Translations under genes and position numbers: made by a program
Shown: positions 1 to 8,084 of the stretch, one piece after another
Numbering within the stretch: the stretch's first letter is position 1
Layout of the letters: every line of letters begins with the position of its first letter
Source of the DNA: Deltaproteobacteria bacterium
Lineage (GTDB): Bacteria > Desulfobacterota > DSM-4660 > Desulfatiglandales > B25-G16
DNA: 31,854 bases
NCBI GenBank assembly: GCA_019308645.1
Contig: JAFDHR010000009.1
Span: 1-31,854 of the forward strand
Direction of reading: 5' to 3'
The notes under the pieces: model-generated
Told to the model about the DNA's origin: nothing
Databases searched by the model: none
What the model saw: only the letters and a program-made list of their open reading frames with translations

Positions 1-608
1 TTTATCTTGAAGCTCCCCTTTGGCATAATCTTGTAGGTGCCTTTGATAGCTACTGGAACAATGGGAGCGCCTGATTCAATAGCAAGGTAAAAGGCACCTC
101 GCTTTAAAGGCTGCAAATGCCCATTTTTGCTACGAGTACCTTCGGCAAATATTAATATTGAAGCCCCGCTCCTAATCCTATCTACTGCCTGTTTAAAGGT
201 GCTTTTGGCCTTTGCTGGAGAGGAGCGGTCAATGCTTATGTATCTTGCTCTCCTCATTGTCCAGCCAAGGATTGGAATCCGCATCAGTTCCTTTTTAAGA
301 ATGAATTTAAAATCAACCGGTAGATATGCCAATAGGGCGAATATATCAAAAAAACTCAGGTGATTTGGAATATAGATATAGGTCTTATCTTTATCTATTA
401 CATCAAGCCCATTTATTTCCACTCTAACACTGGAGCCCCAAAGAATAGTCTTTGACCATAGGGCAGCACAGTAGAAATGTGTCATTCTACCAGTGGAGGA
501 AAAGAGGGATAAGAAAATCCCAAACAGTGCCCAGATAAGGGTATTTATTACACCAATGAATGTCCATATAAAAATAGATCTGATCATAGCATGGATGTCA
601 TTAGTCAT
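1..608 (-). CDS. plsC: 1-acyl-glycerol-3-phosphate acyltransferase (PlsC family), 3' end outside window
   Basis: Open frame on the minus strand running off the left edge, so the C-terminus is missing. The translation starts with a hydrophobic N-terminal segment (IFIWTFIGVINTLIWALFG), followed by the acyltransferase motif NHLSFFD (NHxxxxD, catalytic His/Asp), then FAEGTRS (substrate-binding EGTRS block) and the P-I-V-P-V block. These are motifs I, III and IV of the PlsC/LPLAT family, which acylates lysophosphatidic acid at the inner membrane. Two starts are possible: ATG at 608 (used here, directly after an in-frame stop) or ATG at 587, which begins MIRSIFIW. Neither has a clear Shine-Dalgarno sequence. 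It lies 86 bp downstream of ccsA on the same strand and may be the last gene of the haem/cytochrome operon. The family is certain; the exact substrate is inferred. Confidence 0.9.
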   Translation of the reverse strand, partial: MTNDIHAMIRSIFIWTFIGVINTLIWALFGIFLSLFSSTGRMTHFYCAALWSKTILWGSSVRVEINGLDVIDKDKTYIYIPNHLSFFDIFALLAYLPVDFKFILKKELMRIPILGWTMRRARYISIDRSSPAKAKSTFKQAVDRIRSGASILIFAEGTRSKNGHLQPLKRGAFYLAIESGAPIVPVAIKGTYKIMPKGSFKI

Positions 609-694
609 TTGTCATTTGTGGTTAATAGAAATGGTAAGGAAACTTCGAATTAGAATAATAACCAATGAAAGATGACAAGTAACTTTTTAATTAT

Positions 695-1534
695 TTAAAA
701 ATAACTATGTAATCCAGGGAGATAATTAACGCCGAAATAGGTGAAAAGCACAGAGGCAAAGCCAATTATGCTCATTATGGCCATCCTTTTTCCTCTCCAA
801 CCCCGAACGAATCTGGAATGAAGCATTGCAGCATAGATAAACCATGTTATCAAAGACCATGTCTCCTTTGGATCCCAACTCCAGTATGATCCCCAGGCAG
901 AGTAGGCCCATACCGAACCAGTAATAATTCCCAAAGTTAAAAAGATAAAGCCAATAACAACACTATGATAGGTAAGCTCATCTACTATTTCTCTACCCGG
1001 TAAAAGTCGAAAAAAAAGACGTGGCCTTTCCCCTTTCTCTAATCCTTTTAAGAGGTACATAAATCCAAGGCCACATGCTATAGTAAGTGCAGCGTATCCA
1101 AAAAAGCAGGTGATAACATGGCTTATCAACCAGTTACTTTGAAGGGCGGGAATCAATGGCTGTATTCTGGCGTTGACATTTGGAGAGAAGGAGGCAAAGG
1201 CCATTGAAAAGAAGGCAAAAGGAACCACAAAGGCGCCGAGATTCCTGCTCTTGATTCGCCATTCTATAATCAGATAGAGTAGTACTATAGTCCAGGCAAA
1301 AAAGATGAGAGATTCATAGAGATTGGAAAGTGGTGCATGTCCAATTCCCATCTTGTAGGACTCAAACCACCTCAGGATTAGTCCCACGGTCTGGGTAATA
1401 AGCCCAATAAAGGCAATAACTGAGGCAAGCGGTCCCCAGAATTCTTTTCCTGTGACCATTTTAAAGATATAAAATACGGCTGAACCAAAATAAATAAAGG
1501 TTACCCAACTAAGTATTGTTGTATTGATAATCAT
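695..1534 (-). CDS. ccsA: System II cytochrome c biogenesis protein CcsA/ResC (haem-handling WWD protein)
   Basis: A 279-residue multi-pass membrane protein with the tryptophan-rich WWD signature near residues 209-230 (WGSYWSWDPKETWSL, then ITWFIYA). This signature marks the CcsA/ResC/CcmC/CcmF haem-handling proteins, and the length fits CcsA/ResC. CcsA works with ResB (CcsB) to carry haem across the inner membrane and ligate it to CXXCH motifs of apocytochromes c in the periplasm. The ATG lies 4 bp after the resB stop, so the two are probably translationally coupled, as usual for this pair. Naming is confusing in databases, where ResC-like proteins are also called CcsB; the call here rests on the WWD motif. 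A cytochrome-rich anaerobic respiration is implied. Confidence 0.95.
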   Translation of the reverse strand: MIINTTILSWVTFIYFGSAVFYIFKMVTGKEFWGPLASVIAFIGLITQTVGLILRWFESYKMGIGHAPLSNLYESLIFFAWTIVLLYLIIEWRIKSRNLGAFVVPFAFFSMAFASFSPNVNARIQPLIPALQSNWLISHVITCFFGYAALTIACGLGFMYLLKGLEKGERPRLFFRLLPGREIVDELTYHSVVIGFIFLTLGIITGSVWAYSAWGSYWSWDPKETWSLITWFIYAAMLHSRFVRGWRGKRMAIMSIIGFASVLFTYFGVNYLPGLHSYF

Positions 1535-1538
1535 GCTA

Positions 1539-2915
1539 TTATCTCATGGAGGAAAAATGCCTTAGGAGATATTCTGTCTCCCGCTCTAGACCAACAGGAT
1601 CTTTATTGCTTGTGGCTCCTACAGATATTCTACTCTTCCCTTCTTGATCATCCACCCTTACCCACAGCCTTTTATGGGAGGAGAAAAAGGTGATAAATAA
1701 ACCGAGAATAATAAAAAATGATCCAATTGCCACAATTGAGACGCCCGGATCGTGGCTTAGTTGGAGGCCGGTATAATAGTTGTTCTCTATTCTGTTGAGC
1801 TCGAAATAGTAAGGCTTATAGCGGCCAGGATTAAATTTTGGCACTTTTTTAAACAGCCCGGGTATTCTTTCTCTAATCTTTTCTATGTGTTTGAATACCC
1901 AGAATCGCATATTGCCTTCAGGTGATTGGATATTGATAAGAACAGCTGGACCCATAGACATAAGATTTTTTTCTATTCTTAATATCTTAACCTTTGCATT
2001 TGTTTCTTTCAGATAAAATGAATCCTTTTGTTTAACCTTTATAGTAGTTTCTTCTTTATTTTCTCTATTAACAGTTATATGTGCCTGGCCACCAGGAGTT
2101 GATCCATAGCTTGCCTGATAAAATCTGATTCCATTAAATGTTATTGGATGATTGACCAGTAAGGGCCCCTGGAGAATAACGTTGTTATCTTTAATAAAAC
2201 TTAGATTCGATCGATACTCCTTAGGCATTCCATTATCATAGAAAGAAATAGTAAACTTGTCACACCTGACAGTAAAATCTAATTTCTTAACCCCCTTTTG
2301 TCTTCCCAAATGGACAGTATTGGTAGATTCCCCCTCAACAATATTTACAAAGGCTCCAAATCCTAACAAAGACCCTATTATTGCACCTGTAATGATTATC
2401 AGGATGCTTAAATGTATAATATACACACCAAAATTAGAATACGCACCTTTTTCTCCATAAAAAAAAGTAATACTGTCAGCATCTTTTCTTCTGATTTTTT
2501 TGTATCTTTTTGTGAGAATATTTTTCACACTTTCAATAACTTCATTGCGATCTTTTTCAATGAGTAGGATTCTATTAGGAGAAAGATTTTCAAAGGGTTT
2601 TCTCCTGTCAGGAGAAGGAATAGCGCTAAAAAGTTTCCAGGAAGCAGGAAATCTATCCAGGGAACAAACTATAAGGTTTAAAGACAGGAGCCCCATCAGG
2701 ATGATGAACCAGACAGAGTGGTACATATCAAATAGTTGAAGAGAATTAAAGACTTTTACCAATCCAGTAAGATGCCTAAAAGATTCCCCTCCCCCATATT
2801 GCTGTGGAATAATTGTCCCTAATATAGATGCAACAGCAATGATAATTAAAAGGATGATCGTTAATTTTAGGGAGGAAAAAAAGGAGAGGAATATTTTTTT
2901 CATTTTCAAAGACAT
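1539..2915 (-). CDS. resB: System II cytochrome c biogenesis protein ResB/CcsB
   Basis: A 458-residue protein with the ResB layout: a first membrane segment near residues 13-32 (LKLTIILLIIIAVASILGTI, followed by the family-typical IPQ), a second near 65-85, a third near 165-190, then a large periplasmic domain and a final membrane segment near 395-415 (GVSIVAIGSFFIILGLFITF). The motif around NGIRFYQASYG is typical of the periplasmic part. ResB forms the cytochrome c synthetase complex with CcsA. The start codon lies one base beyond the ahbC stop, and other ATGs occur at codons 4 and 6, so the exact N-terminus is uncertain. It sits between ahbC and ccsA in a tight minus-strand operon. Confidence 0.95.
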   Translation of the reverse strand: MSLKMKKIFLSFFSSLKLTIILLIIIAVASILGTIIPQQYGGGESFRHLTGLVKVFNSLQLFDMYHSVWFIILMGLLSLNLIVCSLDRFPASWKLFSAIPSPDRRKPFENLSPNRILLIEKDRNEVIESVKNILTKRYKKIRRKDADSITFFYGEKGAYSNFGVYIIHLSILIIITGAIIGSLLGFGAFVNIVEGESTNTVHLGRQKGVKKLDFTVRCDKFTISFYDNGMPKEYRSNLSFIKDNNVILQGPLLVNHPITFNGIRFYQASYGSTPGGQAHITVNRENKEETTIKVKQKDSFYLKETNAKVKILRIEKNLMSMGPAVLINIQSPEGNMRFWVFKHIEKIRERIPGLFKKVPKFNPGRYKPYYFELNRIENNYYTGLQLSHDPGVSIVAIGSFFIILGLFITFFSSHKRLWVRVDDQEGKSRISVGATSNKDPVGLERETEYLLRHFSSMR

Positions 2916-2916
2916 C

Positions 2917-4101
2917 TTAATCTAACCCTATTTCCTTATCTGTTAGATAGCAGGCTGGATCCTCTCCCCATATATCACCGCTTACTGCCTCAGCCCTGGC
3001 ACGGAAGTTACCATTACATATATCAAGCCACCTGCAACTGGCGCATCTTCCCTTTACATATCGGCGTTTGTCTTTCAGTTGGGCCATTAAGGGATCGGTT
3101 ACATTAGACCATATTTGACTGAAGGGTCTCACAAGAACATTGCCAAAGGAATGTTCGCGCCAGAACTGATCTGCATGCACTAAACCATCCCAGCTTACGC
3201 AGCCTATTCCTTCACCTGAGCTATTTCCTCCATTCATCTTGAGAAGCTCTAAAACTTCTCCTGTCCGAGGATTATTTTCTTTGAGCATCCTCAAATAGAG
3301 ATAGGGGCCATCAGCATGATTATCTACAGTTAAGACCTCCTTTTTTAATCCCCTGTTATACATGTCCCTGGTCCTGCCCATGATAATGTCCACTATTTTC
3401 CTTGTTTCACTATGGGAGAGATCTTGATCAACTAAATTTGATCCCCTGCCGGAATAAACAAGATGATAAAAACAGATCCTATCGATGCTCATTGTCTCTG
3501 CGAGATCAAAGATGCCTGGCACTTGATCTATGTTCAACTTGTTTATGGTGAATCTTAATCCTACCTTAAGCTCTACCTTTTGGCAGTTTTTTATCCCATT
3601 AACCGCCTTCTTGAATGCACCTTTAACTCCCCTAAAGTGGTCATTTACCTTTTCCAGGCCATCAAGACTTACGCCAACATAGGACACGCCAGCATCTTTT
3701 AACAGCATGGCTTTTTCTTCAGTAATAAGAGTGCCATTAGTGGAGATGACTGCCCTCATGCCCTTACTCACGGCGTATCTGGTGAGCTCAGGCAAATCTG
3801 ACCGCAGTAAGGGTTCCCCTCCAGAGAAAAGAAGAACTGGTACCCCGAAGGTTGCCAGATCATCGATGAGATTAAAGCCTTCCTCTGTGGTTAACTCCCT
3901 ATCGTGACTTTGATGAACAGCCTTTGCATAACAGTGGATGCAATTTAAATTACATGCCCTGGTAGTATTCCACACGACTACTGGTTTTTTATCAGACGAA
4001 AACTGAAGCAGGTGAGCTGGTAGTTTCTTTGATTGCCTTCCGTATCTTATGGGATCAGATGCTTCAACCGTTCCACAGTATAATTTAGATATGCCGATCA
4101 T
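2917..4101 (-). CDS. ahbC: 12,18-didecarboxysiroheme deacetylase-type radical SAM protein AhbC (NirJ2-like)
   Basis: A 394-residue radical SAM protein. The cluster motif CxxxCxxC is at C50, C54 and C57 (TRACNLNCIHCYA), followed by the SAM-binding FSGGEPLLR. The C-terminal region has further cysteines (GCVSWDG; CASCRWLDICNG; ACYL), as in SPASM-type auxiliary cluster domains. The N-terminus MIGISKLYCGTVE and the SGRGSNLV block match what I know of AhbC/NirJ2 rather than AhbD. AhbC removes acetate side chains from didecarboxysiroheme to give Fe-coproporphyrin III in the alternative haem pathway of sulfate reducers and archaea. It is first in an operon with resB and ccsA, so haem synthesis and cytochrome c assembly look co-expressed. 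The AhbC versus AhbD choice is by recall, not alignment. Confidence 0.88.
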   Translation of the reverse strand: MIGISKLYCGTVEASDPIRYGRQSKKLPAHLLQFSSDKKPVVVWNTTRACNLNCIHCYAKAVHQSHDRELTTEEGFNLIDDLATFGVPVLLFSGGEPLLRSDLPELTRYAVSKGMRAVISTNGTLITEEKAMLLKDAGVSYVGVSLDGLEKVNDHFRGVKGAFKKAVNGIKNCQKVELKVGLRFTINKLNIDQVPGIFDLAETMSIDRICFYHLVYSGRGSNLVDQDLSHSETRKIVDIIMGRTRDMYNRGLKKEVLTVDNHADGPYLYLRMLKENNPRTGEVLELLKMNGGNSSGEGIGCVSWDGLVHADQFWREHSFGNVLVRPFSQIWSNVTDPLMAQLKDKRRYVKGRCASCRWLDICNGNFRARAEAVSGDIWGEDPACYLTDKEIGLD

Positions 4102-4118
4102 GTTTTCTCTCTGTGTAA

Positions 4119-4285
4119 TTAATCAGCCACAAACCCGCCTGTCCCGATACAATCGGGGCGGGCGGGTTATCACGAATTATCACGAACAATTATTTAACAA
4201 TTGTTTTATACAGAATGTTATTCCCGCCTGCCGGATGGCGAGCAGGTTCATTTGTGTCTATTTGTGTCCATTTGTGGCTGAATAG
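4119..4285. repeat. MITE-like foldback element with AGCCACAAA termini in the ahbC / ABM-gene divergent region
   Basis: The ends form an inverted repeat: TCAGCCACAAA at 4123-4133 and TTTGTGGCTGA at 4271-4281, flanked by ATTAA/AATAG-like sequence. The interior holds two GC-rich palindromes (4134-4166 and 4223-4246) and a stretch rich in TGTGTC/TTTGTG words. It resembles the element at 18980-19135, which has AGTTTAGCCAC termini. It fills most of the gap between the start of ahbC (4101) and the next gene. No coding capacity was seen. The rest of the gap (4286-4451) is AT-rich and presumably holds the promoter of the next gene, but I could not assign boxes confidently. Confidence 0.7.
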
Positions 4286-4451
4286 TTATCTCTCTACAAA
4301 ATCTTTTGTTAAGACTGCTATATTCCATGCACTCCTTAAACCTGTCAAGAAATTTATATAAAATCCATGTTGATAAATTTTTAGGGTATTGGTAACCTAT
4401 AAAGTAAAGGTAGTTTCATATTTTAACCAACTAAATCAGGAGGGAGGAAAA

Positions 4452-4739
4452 ATGGCAATAAAAGTTATAATTACCAGAAAAGTGACCAAAGGTAAACAGA
4501 AGGATTTGCTCCCCCTTTTAATGGAGCTACGATCAAAAGCTATGAGCCAAAAGGGATATATCTCTGGTGAAACCTTAAAAGGGATTAGCGATTCAGACGA
4601 GTTTATGGTGATAAGCACCTGGAACAGCCTTGAAGACTGGAATGCCTGGGATAATAATCCAGCAAGAGAAGAGATTCAGGCAAAAATTGATGCCAGTTTG
4701 GAAGAAAAAACAGTTGCGAAGGCCTATCTTTATGGATAG
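4452..4739 (+). CDS. ABM-domain (antibiotic biosynthesis monooxygenase-like) small protein
   Basis: A 95-residue protein beginning MAIKVIITRKVTKGKQ, with a fold pattern typical of the dimeric alpha/beta-barrel ABM family: beta-strand IKVIITRKV, helix around LLPLLMELRSKAMSQ, then GYISGETL, FMVISTWNSLEDW and a C-terminal helix. The family includes haem-degrading IsdG-like enzymes, quinol monooxygenases and many proteins of unknown function. The start is the ATG at 4452, which follows a strong GGAGGGAGG Shine-Dalgarno run. An upstream in-frame ATG at 4389 would place that ribosome site inside the gene and is rejected. The gene next to it in the opposite direction makes haem, so a haem link is conceivable, but nothing in the protein proves it. 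Confidence 0.8.
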   Translation: MAIKVIITRKVTKGKQKDLLPLLMELRSKAMSQKGYISGETLKGISDSDEFMVISTWNSLEDWNAWDNNPAREEIQAKIDASLEEKTVAKAYLYG

Positions 4740-4888
4740 GGGTAATCTGTTAAAGGAAAATTGATAAATCTTTGATGATAGATTTCTTATAAGCCATACC
4801 ATCTCTTTCATTTTCAAAGCTCTTTGCAATTGTGTACAAACTGCTACTCTCACTTTTATTCAATTTCTTACTCTTGGAGATATCAGCG

Positions 4889-5392
4889 GTGACGAGTTTT
4901 GAATTGAGTCAGCTAAAGTTGACCGGGTATTTCCCTGGTGTTATTGGCAAGATAACCCAAGAACACGCCATCTACTATTATGAAAATTGGGGATTTGATA
5001 TCTCTTTTGAAACGCAGGTTGGAAGAGAGCTCTCAGAGTTCCTGATGGAATTTCAGGAAGATAGAGATTCTTTCTGGGTAGTTAGCGTAGCAGGGGAGTT
5101 TGCAGGCTCTATTGCCATAGATGGGCGCAGTCAAAGCAAGGAAGGCTCACGCCTGCGGTGGTTTATTGTTGCTCCAAAATTCCACGGGAGAGGAATTGGA
5201 GGAACGTTATTGAGAAAATCGATCAAATTTTGCAAAGAGGCAGGCTACAAAAGAATATATTTATGGACCTTCAAAGGCCTGGACTCCGCGCGTTATCTAT
5301 ATGAAAAAGAAGGATTCAGGCTCTGTAAAACTCATGAGGTTAGGCAGTGGGGTCAGGATATAGAAGAGCAGATGTTCGAATTAAACCTTTAG
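4889..5392 (+). CDS. GNAT family N-acetyltransferase
   Basis: A 167-residue GNAT enzyme. The acetyl-CoA motif A is visible as RWFIVAPKFHGRGIGGTLL (Q/RxxGxG/A loop as HGRGIGG), followed by the beta-5/alpha-4 region AGYKRIYLWTF and the C-terminal YLYEKEGF motif. The N-terminal half (GVIGKITQEHAIYYYENWGF) resembles the acetyltransferase half of MarR-GNAT fusion proteins, but no MarR domain is present. The GTG start at 4889 is chosen because GGAG lies 9 nt upstream. An in-frame ATG at 4832 would add a hydrophobic 19-residue leader with no ribosome site and no family support. Substrate unknown. Confidence 0.85.
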   Translation: MTSFELSQLKLTGYFPGVIGKITQEHAIYYYENWGFDISFETQVGRELSEFLMEFQEDRDSFWVVSVAGEFAGSIAIDGRSQSKEGSRLRWFIVAPKFHGRGIGGTLLRKSIKFCKEAGYKRIYLWTFKGLDSARYLYEKEGFRLCKTHEVRQWGQDIEEQMFELNL

Positions 5393-5423
5393 ATTTTTGC
5401 GGGGAATTACCTTAAAAAATATC

Positions 5424-5747
5424 GTAACTTAGGTTCAAAGTTCTAAGGTTCACCGTTCAAGGTTAAAAAGCCGTATATTGACGAAGGTTTCGAGTCCGGG
5501 ACTAATGCGGAGTTCGTCCGATTTCTGCGATAGGGCCGTCTTGCACAAAAGTCCGGACCTGCACGCCACCTGCCCGCCATCGGCTTCGCCTTCAGGCGAG
5601 GCGGGCGGGCCGCTCTCGGTAAGGCGAGGCAGTCGGAGCGAACTCTATGGCACCATGGATCAAGAGTGCATATTGTCCAGCACAAAGGAGCTAATCCCGA
5701 TTTTATCGGGAAACTTTGAACAGTGAACCTGACAACCTGGGTAGTTA
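5424..5747. repeat. Dispersed foldback repeat, copy A (GTAACT..CAGGTT family)
   Basis: An element of about 324 bp between the GNAT and DUF523 genes. Its ends are inverted: GTAACTTAGGTTCAAAG at the left and AACCTGGGTAGTTA at the right. Inside are short direct words (ttcaccgttcaaggtt), a GC-rich palindrome at 5570-5609 and a CCCGATTTTATCGGG hairpin near 5696-5710. Copies B (7336-7695), C (7806-7893) and D (14757-14963) share the ends and parts of the interior. For example, the segment GGAGTTCGTCCGATT in A is matched in reverse orientation in B near 7420. Short open frames inside are not protein-like. Confidence 0.75.
5570..5609. repeat. GC-rich palindrome (CTGCCCGCC..GGCGAGGCGGGCGGG type)
   Basis: A hairpin-forming sequence embedded in repeat copy A, with arms GCCCGCC and GGCGGGC and an inner TCGCC/GGCGA stem. 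Its outer sequence (CTGCCCGCCATCG on one side, GGCGAGGCGGGCGGG on the other) is the same, in reverse orientation, as the 47-bp sequence interrupting the transposase gene at 12317-12363. Related shorter palindromes occur at 4134, 4223, 7645, 14910 and 23858. Confidence 0.75.
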
Positions 5748-5756
5748 AAATATTTT

Positions 5757-6233
5757 TCATAAAGGTTGTAACTTTTCTATCACGTCTTTATTTTTCTCCT
5801 CTGGATTTATTTCAATTATCTCAATACCGGCACTTAGAAGGAGTGCGGCTGTTACACCTAAACCATATCCAGTATCTGTTTCACAATATGGGGTATTGAG
5901 GCCGCATGAGGGGCTTTTATTTTTTAAAATTGCCTTTGTTGCGCCTGTTAATCTTGCGAGTTTAAGGCTTTCCCGGGCCCCTTTAATAAAGGCCTCTGTT
6001 ACATCCTTTCCCAATGAATTTATTACCCGTGCATGTCCGGAAAGGACTTGTTTTCCATCGCCCTTAACAATGCAGGATGGTGCTCGGGGAGTGGATAAAC
6101 CTCCTAATTGTTCAGGGCAGATAGGTATAAATTGTATTTCTTGAGCCACTTCTATAATTCCTTCAGCTCGGCTATGACTACCATCATAACGGCACTCAAT
6201 ACCAAGGAGGCAGCTACTTATCAAGATAGGCAA
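5757..6233 (-). CDS. DUF523 domain protein
   Basis: A 158-residue protein matching the DUF523 family. The N-terminus is ILISSCLLGIECRYDG, then ICPEQLGGLSTPR, and the cysteine-rich SPSCG motif follows with PYC. Conserved cysteines suggest a metal or Fe-S site, but the biochemical role of the family is unknown to me. The start is a TTG at 6233: the sequence TGAGGT overlapping the purM stop codon provides a GAGG ribosome site 7 nt before it, so translation is probably coupled to purM. The gene ends at the edge of repeat copy A. Confidence 0.85.
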   Translation of the reverse strand: MPILISSCLLGIECRYDGSHSRAEGIIEVAQEIQFIPICPEQLGGLSTPRAPSCIVKGDGKQVLSGHARVINSLGKDVTEAFIKGARESLKLARLTGATKAILKNKSPSCGLNTPYCETDTGYGLGVTAALLLSAGIEIIEINPEEKNKDVIEKLQPL

Positions 6234-6242
6234 AATGTGACC

Positions 6243-7298
6243 TCAATCAATAAATTTCAGTGCAGAATCTTTTGGCTTCTTTTCCTCTATCCATCCTATC
6301 TGGTATGCCTTTTCTCCCATTACCTGAATTTGTTGCATAATATCCTGAACATCCTTTTCAGCGGCGATAAGTATTAGGCCGATACCATTGTTAAAGGTTC
6401 TTATCATCTCCTCTTCAGCAAGATTCCCCGCTTTCTTGATAAAATGGAAGATGGGTTGCGGAGTCCATGATGATTGTCTTATCACCGCTTTGCAATTAGT
6501 GGGTAGAATCCTGGGCAGGTTTTCTATAATCCCACCACCGGTTATGTGGGAGATTCCATAGATATGAAAATTCCTTATGAGGGGATTTAACGTCTTAGCA
6601 TAAATCCTTGTTGGCTCGAGCAATTCTTCCCCAACTGTCCTTCCAAATTCATCAACATAATCATTTACAGACATTTTGAGGGTATCAAAAAATATTTTTC
6701 TGACCAGAGAATAGCCATTGCTATGAAGCCCACTGGAGCCTATTCCGATCAATTGGTGTCCAATTGCTACCTCACTGCCGTCAATGATCTGATCATTATC
6801 TACGAGTCCTATAGCGAACCCGGCAAGATCATATTCTTCTTTGGCATAAAATCCAGGCATTTCAGCCGTTTCCCCGCCTATTAGGGTACATTTAGCCTCT
6901 TTGCAGCCCTTGCTAATACCCCTTATGATCTCTACTGCTGTATCACGGTTAAGTTTGCCCGTTGAAAGGTAGTCCAGGAAAAAAAGGGGGGTTGCACCCT
7001 GTACAAGGATATCATTGACGCTCATGGCTACCAGATCTATCCCAATTGTGTCGTGCTTGTTGAGCATAAAAGCTATCTTTAACTTTGTGCCCACACCATC
7101 AGTAGATGAAACGAGAATGGGTTTTTTAATATTTTCTAAACTAAGTGAGTAAAGACCGGCATAGCCTCCTATATCACTCAAGACATTCGATTTAAATGTT
7201 TTGCTTACTATGGGCTTTATAATTTCAACAAAATTTTTACCAGCATCTATATCTACACCAGCATCTGCGTAACTATCTTTTCTTTTTTTATATGTCAT
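6243..7298 (-). CDS. purM: Phosphoribosylformylglycinamidine cyclo-ligase (AIR synthetase)
   Basis: A full-length 351-residue PurM. Diagnostic segments are YADAGVDIDAG at the N-terminus, GGYAGLY and VSSTDGVGTKLKIA (ATP/metal binding), GIDLVAMSVNDILVQGA, IGGETAEMPGFY, and SNGYSLVRK. The enzyme closes the imidazole ring in step 5 of purine synthesis, using ATP and FGAM to make AIR in the cytoplasm. ATG start with AGAGGT about 9 nt upstream. Repeat copy B ends about 37 bp upstream, so its promoter must lie in or next to that repeat. It is followed by the DUF523 gene, probably co-translated. Confidence 0.97.
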   Translation of the reverse strand: MTYKKRKDSYADAGVDIDAGKNFVEIIKPIVSKTFKSNVLSDIGGYAGLYSLSLENIKKPILVSSTDGVGTKLKIAFMLNKHDTIGIDLVAMSVNDILVQGATPLFFLDYLSTGKLNRDTAVEIIRGISKGCKEAKCTLIGGETAEMPGFYAKEEYDLAGFAIGLVDNDQIIDGSEVAIGHQLIGIGSSGLHSNGYSLVRKIFFDTLKMSVNDYVDEFGRTVGEELLEPTRIYAKTLNPLIRNFHIYGISHITGGGIIENLPRILPTNCKAVIRQSSWTPQPIFHFIKKAGNLAEEEMIRTFNNGIGLILIAAEKDVQDIMQQIQVMGEKAYQIGWIEEKKPKDSALKFID

Positions 7299-7335
7299 GG
7301 TTTTAATACCTCTATTAATTTATAGTAATATTATT

Positions 7336-7695
7336 GTAGCTCAGGTTGTCGGGTTTCCCGATAAATCGGGATTCAGGGTTCACGGTTGACATCCATGCAA
7401 TACGGCCTGGCCTGTGGCAAGAATCGGATGAACTCCTCATTTATCTTCAAATTGAAACCAAATACTTTAGATTGATAATTCGACAGTATTTTATCTCTCC
7501 AACCCCTGGCCCAGACCTGGTTTAGCAGTACTTTTCATAGAATCCCTGGGCGCAGTGTTCAGAAGAACCGGTTTAAAGCGCAGGTTACGTCGCACCTCCC
7601 GATCCCGTCCCGGTCTTGGGACGGGGAGGGCAGGCTTGAACCCCGCCTGCCGTCCGGCGGGCAGGCGTGAACCTGGAAGGTTGAACCTGAGTTAC
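7336..7695. repeat. Dispersed foldback repeat, copy B
   Basis: An element of about 360 bp in the 786-bp gap between purM and alaC. Ends GTAGCTCAGGTT (7336) and AACCTGAGTTAC (7684-7695) are inverted copies. The interior contains a CCCGATAAATCGGG hairpin (7358-7371), a CCCGTCCC/GGGACGGG hairpin near 7611-7630 and a GC-rich palindrome at 7645-7666 that is identical over 22 bp to the one at 14910-14931. Part of the interior is the inverse of copy A. An open frame of 62 codons here is low-complexity repeat and not a gene. Confidence 0.75.
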
Positions 7696-7805
7696 ATACT
7701 ATTTACAATACCATACGATTCGTCAAACTTTAAAAATAAGTGAATTGGTAATTTTTAAGGACATCTTTCTGCTACCCTATCTTTTGATGAAATTCAACTA
7801 TTATC

Positions 7806-7893
7806 GTAACAACTCAGGTTCAAAGTTCTAAAGTTTCCCGATAAAATCGGGATTCAACGTTAAAAAACGATGAACCTGACAATCCGAGTAGTT
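7806..7893. repeat. Dispersed foldback repeat, short copy C
   Basis: An 88-bp member of the same family: starts GTAACAACTCAGGTTCAAAG and ends in GACAATCCGAGTAGTT, with a CCCGATAAAATCGGG hairpin in the middle (7838-7852). It lacks the long GC-rich interior of copies A and B, so it may be the minimal form. The surrounding sequence 7696-7805 and 7894-8021 is AT-rich, with no gene seen. Confidence 0.7.
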
Positions 7894-8027
7894 CCTTATT
7901 ATTTTGTATTTCACCTTATGCTTATAGCATGTTGATGTCTGAAATTCTGTGTAAAAAAGAAGATAGAGATCTTAATCATTTGAGGAGTGATGGGTAGGAG
8001 AGGAGAGGATAAAAAGAAAAGAAAATT

Positions 8028-8057
8028 TTGACTATTTTAGATTTTGTGTAGTATAAA
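8028..8057 (+). promoter_or_regulatory. Sigma-70-like promoter of alaC-hom-thrH
   Basis: TTGACT at 8028-8033 and TATAAA at 8052-8057 with an 18-bp spacer, about 28 bp before the alaC ATG, giving a very short leader. The 9-mer AAAATTTTG occurs just before the -35 box (8022-8030) and again at 8061-8069 around the expected transcription start, where it is part of the palindrome CAAAATTTTG. The paired sites could be operators; this is inference. Confidence 0.6.
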
Positions 8058-8084
8058 TACAAAATTTTGCAGGGAGAAGAAAAA

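Noticed and set aside
4832..4888. N-terminal hydrophobic leader of the GNAT protein
   Set aside because: A GTG at 4889 has a proper GGAG site and the leader has no ribosome site; GNAT relatives have no signal peptide.
5443..5726. Open frames of about 80-105 codons within repeat copy A on both strands
   Set aside because: They run through the foldback repeat and its GC palindrome, with no family similarity or ribosome site.
7555..7743. 62-codon plus-strand frame with R/G/P-rich translation
   Set aside because: It is read through the GC palindromes of repeat copy B and is not a gene.
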